A stretch of DNA of 64,000 bases from contig NZ_LVWI01000003.1 in the NCBI RefSeq assembly GCF_001909055.1, positions 1 to 64,000 on the forward strand. The letters run 5' to 3'. Positions 62,127 to 64,000 of the stretch are shown one piece after another. The stretch is from Paenibacillus helianthi. Lineage in GTDB: Bacteria; Bacillota; Bacilli; Paenibacillales; Paenibacillaceae. A program made the translations under genes and the position numbers. Below the pieces are notes generated by a model. That model did not search any database. It saw only the letters and a program-made list of their open reading frames with translations, and was not told where the DNA came from. The stretch's first letter is position 1, and every line of letters starts with the position of its first letter.

Positions 62127-62156
62127 TAGACCGCTCCTCCGGGGCGGTCTATTAGT
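62127..62156 (+). terminator. terminator after the MFS gene
   Basis: TAGACCGCTCC (62127-62137) pairs with GGGGCGGTCTA (62141-62151), with one G-T pair, and a short T-containing tail. It may also serve the convergent YheC/YheD-type gene. Confidence 0.75.
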
Positions 62157-62218
62157 TGTTCCAACCTCTATTTCTTCATACGAATTTGAAAATCCATCCC
62201 CTGCCTCTTCGCTCGGAG

Positions 62219-63058
62219 TCACACCACACCTTGCTTCGCCTTCATACATTTCAGATTGTAAGTCCGCCCATAGGCCTTGCCGTACCTTACGATTCGGTTA
62301 ATCATATTACGGTCCTGCAGCTTGGTGAACGGGCAGGGATCGGGGGCTGTATTCACTTCCAGGATCCAGGGCTTCAGATGCCGATCCAAGGCAATATCTG
62401 CACCGATTTCCTGAAGGCCGGGGAAGGCAGTGCTTAACTGGTGGGCAGACTTTACTCCAATTTCCTTCATTGCCGCGATCAATGCTGCACGCTTTTCTAG
62501 GTTTGTGTAGGCGTTCAACAACTCCTCAACCGGATATATGGTCCCTCCTTGACTGCCGTTGGTCACCACCTTGTGAGGATGCGCCACGCGTCCTGCAATC
62601 CCCGTAGCCTCCCACTCCCTCTTAAGATTCCGCTGCACCATCACCCGGATATCGAAGGGCCGGCCATTATAGGTAAGCAGCCGGATTCCCTTTTGGACTA
62701 AATAGGATCTTTCCTTGATTTCCCTATAGATTGCGTGATAGGCGGTGTCGTAATCGGAGAATCTATGCACTTGCGTACCGGATTGATAGCGGTAGGACAT
62801 CTCATCCCTCGGGTCATGATCTCTTCTGCTGCTGCGATTTAAGCGGCTGACCGGAAATTTGTCAACCCGAATCACGCCCTGCCCCAATGAACCGCAGCAT
62901 GGCTTAATATACACCATGTGATATTTTTGCAGCATCTCTTTTAGCACGCTAGGATTCATTTTTCTCGTTACCGGGATATGCATCCTTAATTCTTGGCTTC
63001 CAGCGAGCACCTTTGTCTTCGTCAGCTTGTTGGATATACGTGTGATTTGTTCCTTCAT
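62219..63058 (-). CDS. YheC/YheD-type ATP-grasp protein (spore-coat associated)
   Basis: About 279 residues with ATP-grasp features: VYIKPCCGSLGQGVIRVDK (nucleotide loop), SYLVQKGIRLLTYNGRPFDIRVMVQ, and WILEVNTAPDPCPF with the metal-binding Glu and Asn. This is the endospore coat-associated YheC/YheD family of Bacilli, whose reaction is not well known. ATG 63058 is six bases after GGAGG; the frame opens at TTG 63076. Diverges from the gene at 63162. Confidence 0.88.
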   Translation of the reverse strand: MKEQITRISNKLTKTKVLAGSQELRMHIPVTRKMNPSVLKEMLQKYHMVYIKPCCGSLGQGVIRVDKFPVSRLNRSSRRDHDPRDEMSYRYQSGTQVHRFSDYDTAYHAIYREIKERSYLVQKGIRLLTYNGRPFDIRVMVQRNLKREWEATGIAGRVAHPHKVVTNGSQGGTIYPVEELLNAYTNLEKRAALIAAMKEIGVKSAHQLSTAFPGLQEIGADIALDRHLKPWILEVNTAPDPCPFTKLQDRNMINRIVRYGKAYGRTYNLKCMKAKQGVV

Positions 63059-63161
63059 TATGTCCCTCCGTTGCAATAAGCCTATAGGCTATCTTACGGG
63101 GGTAGTTGAACTTTTGATTGGGCAGCAGACGATAAAAGAACACACCCGGAGCGTGCTACAT

Positions 63162-64000
63162 ATGATGATTGAGGGTGTTTATCTAAAGAGGCTGCAGGTT
63201 GCAGCAGAGCGGGAGGCGGCGAAGATGCTGCTGGACAAATTACAGGATAAAGTGCTTGAGGTTATCGGGGTATTTCCTTGGTACAAGGGGCTGATCGGCG
63301 GCGGACAAACCAATTATAGCCTTCAGAAGCTTCCGCTGCTGACGACGGAGATTCTTGAAACCTATTATTATACAGAGCCAGCTGACCCTTCTCTTGCCGT
63401 ATACAGGACATCGGGCACAAGCACTGGCGACCGGAAGGTGATTCTCTACTCGGAGGAAGATGATCAGCACTACATAGATATCAAAACAAAGCTGTTCGGT
63501 GAGCTTATCGCAGGAAGCGGGTGCACAAGAGCTTTGGCAGACATGGGTACCGGACATGCAGCGAACACTGCGCTAACCATATTTGAACGGCTGGGCCTGG
63601 AAAGTAGCTCGATCCCCTTTGAACTGCCGATTCAGCAGCATATTGAACAGCTTGAGGCATTCCAGCCGGACCTGCTGTATACGATGCCTTCTATCCTCGA
63701 CCATATCGTATATGCTACGGACAATCCGCTTGCCTTCGGAATCCGCAAGATCATTCTGGTCGGGGAAATCGCCACACCTGAGTGGCAGTGCAACATGGCC
63801 CGCCTGTTCGGTCTGGAGCCTCGTGACATCATCGATACGTACGGCTCCATTGAAATCGGGACGATTGCTTATTACTCCCATGACCTTGGCCGGTATATTC
63901 TCGCCGATGGTATTTATGCGGAAGGGATCGGGACAGAGAGGTTAGGCGGGGAATGGAGACCGCTGGCGGATGACGAGAGTATTCTGGTGCTTACCTCAAG
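63162..64000 (+). CDS. PaaK-like adenylate-forming enzyme, cut by the window end
   Basis: An open frame from ATG 63162 (a second ATG follows directly) runs to the last base without a stop; about 279 residues are visible. It reads as a phenylacetate-CoA-ligase-like protein: the nucleotide loop YRTSGTSTGDRKV, LLYTMPSILDHIV, IRKIILVGEIAT and the DTYGSIEIGTIA core motif. GGAG lies ten bases before the start. The activated acid is unknown. The C-terminal domain lies beyond the window. The compact N-terminal region is short for the family. Confidence 0.85.
   Translation, partial: MMIEGVYLKRLQVAAEREAAKMLLDKLQDKVLEVIGVFPWYKGLIGGGQTNYSLQKLPLLTTEILETYYYTEPADPSLAVYRTSGTSTGDRKVILYSEEDDQHYIDIKTKLFGELIAGSGCTRALADMGTGHAANTALTIFERLGLESSSIPFELPIQQHIEQLEAFQPDLLYTMPSILDHIVYATDNPLAFGIRKIILVGEIATPEWQCNMARLFGLEPRDIIDTYGSIEIGTIAYYSHDLGRYILADGIYAEGIGTERLGGEWRPLADDESILVLTS

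Noticed and set aside
62156-62437. 93-codon plus-strand frame
   Set aside because: Antisense to the C-terminal ATP-grasp region of the YheC/YheD-type gene, with no ribosome site.
1-64000. CRISPR arrays, tRNA or rRNA genes
   Set aside because: No regularly spaced repeats, no cloverleaf-like sequences and no rRNA motifs were seen when reading the window.

Overview
The window looks like a chromosomal stretch of a Paenibacillus-type Gram-positive bacterium. The signs are strong GGAGG-type ribosome sites, a surface protein with three C-terminal SLH domains, carbohydrate ABC importers of the LplB/YtcP/lipoprotein kind paired with YesM/YesN-like or membrane-bound AraC regulators, and a YheC/YheD-type spore-coat ATP-grasp gene. 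No rRNA, tRNA or CRISPR array was seen.

Layout. 1-305: a non-coding stretch resembling part of a group II intron RNA (uncertain). 306-7654: a three-gene glycoside operon (GH3, GH2, GH94) ending in a strong terminator. 7814-9681: a NarL-type two-component system, with a close paralogue at 26562-28426. 9846-15813: a VanR/VanS-like system, a hairpin followed by two overlapping mini-ORFs, an FMN enoyl-reductase/nitronate monooxygenase-like enzyme, an acyl-CoA synthetase-like enzyme and a broken condensation-like acyltransferase; two promoters here share a 21-base block. 15975-19965 (all minus strand): a small membrane protein with a probable 5' frameshift, a DesK/DesR-like system and a second small membrane protein, with three promoter regions that share an 18-base box. 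20401-21347: a paired SMR exporter whose second gene is frameshifted. 21477-28426: an MMPL exporter, a cytochrome P450, a DegV protein coupled to a tiny membrane protein, and the second NarL-type system.

28640-37176 holds a 2702-residue secreted protein combining six beta-sandwich-like repeats, a GH2 module, an SGNH esterase, a NodB deacetylase and SLH domains. Three TGAAATCGATTTCA palindromes precede or overlap its start, and a fourth lies in the promoter of the LacI-type gene at 37888, pointing to a local repressor regulon. A decayed IS1182-like transposase lies between them.

38960-60391 contains two sugar-uptake modules side by side. The first has a membrane-bound AraC regulator, two permeases, a binding lipoprotein and a secreted GH30 enzyme with a ricin-type lectin domain. 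The second has a YesM/YesN-like pair, two permeases, a binding lipoprotein and a secreted GH85 endo-beta-N-acetylglucosaminidase; an intracellular GH38 alpha-mannosidase diverges from it. GH85 plus GH38 plus an importer suggests release, uptake and trimming of high-mannose N-glycans. The window ends with an MFS exporter, the YheC/YheD-type gene and a PaaK-like adenylate-forming enzyme cut by the window edge.

Family calls come from motifs read by eye; no database search was run. Substrates and regulator-target links are inferences.
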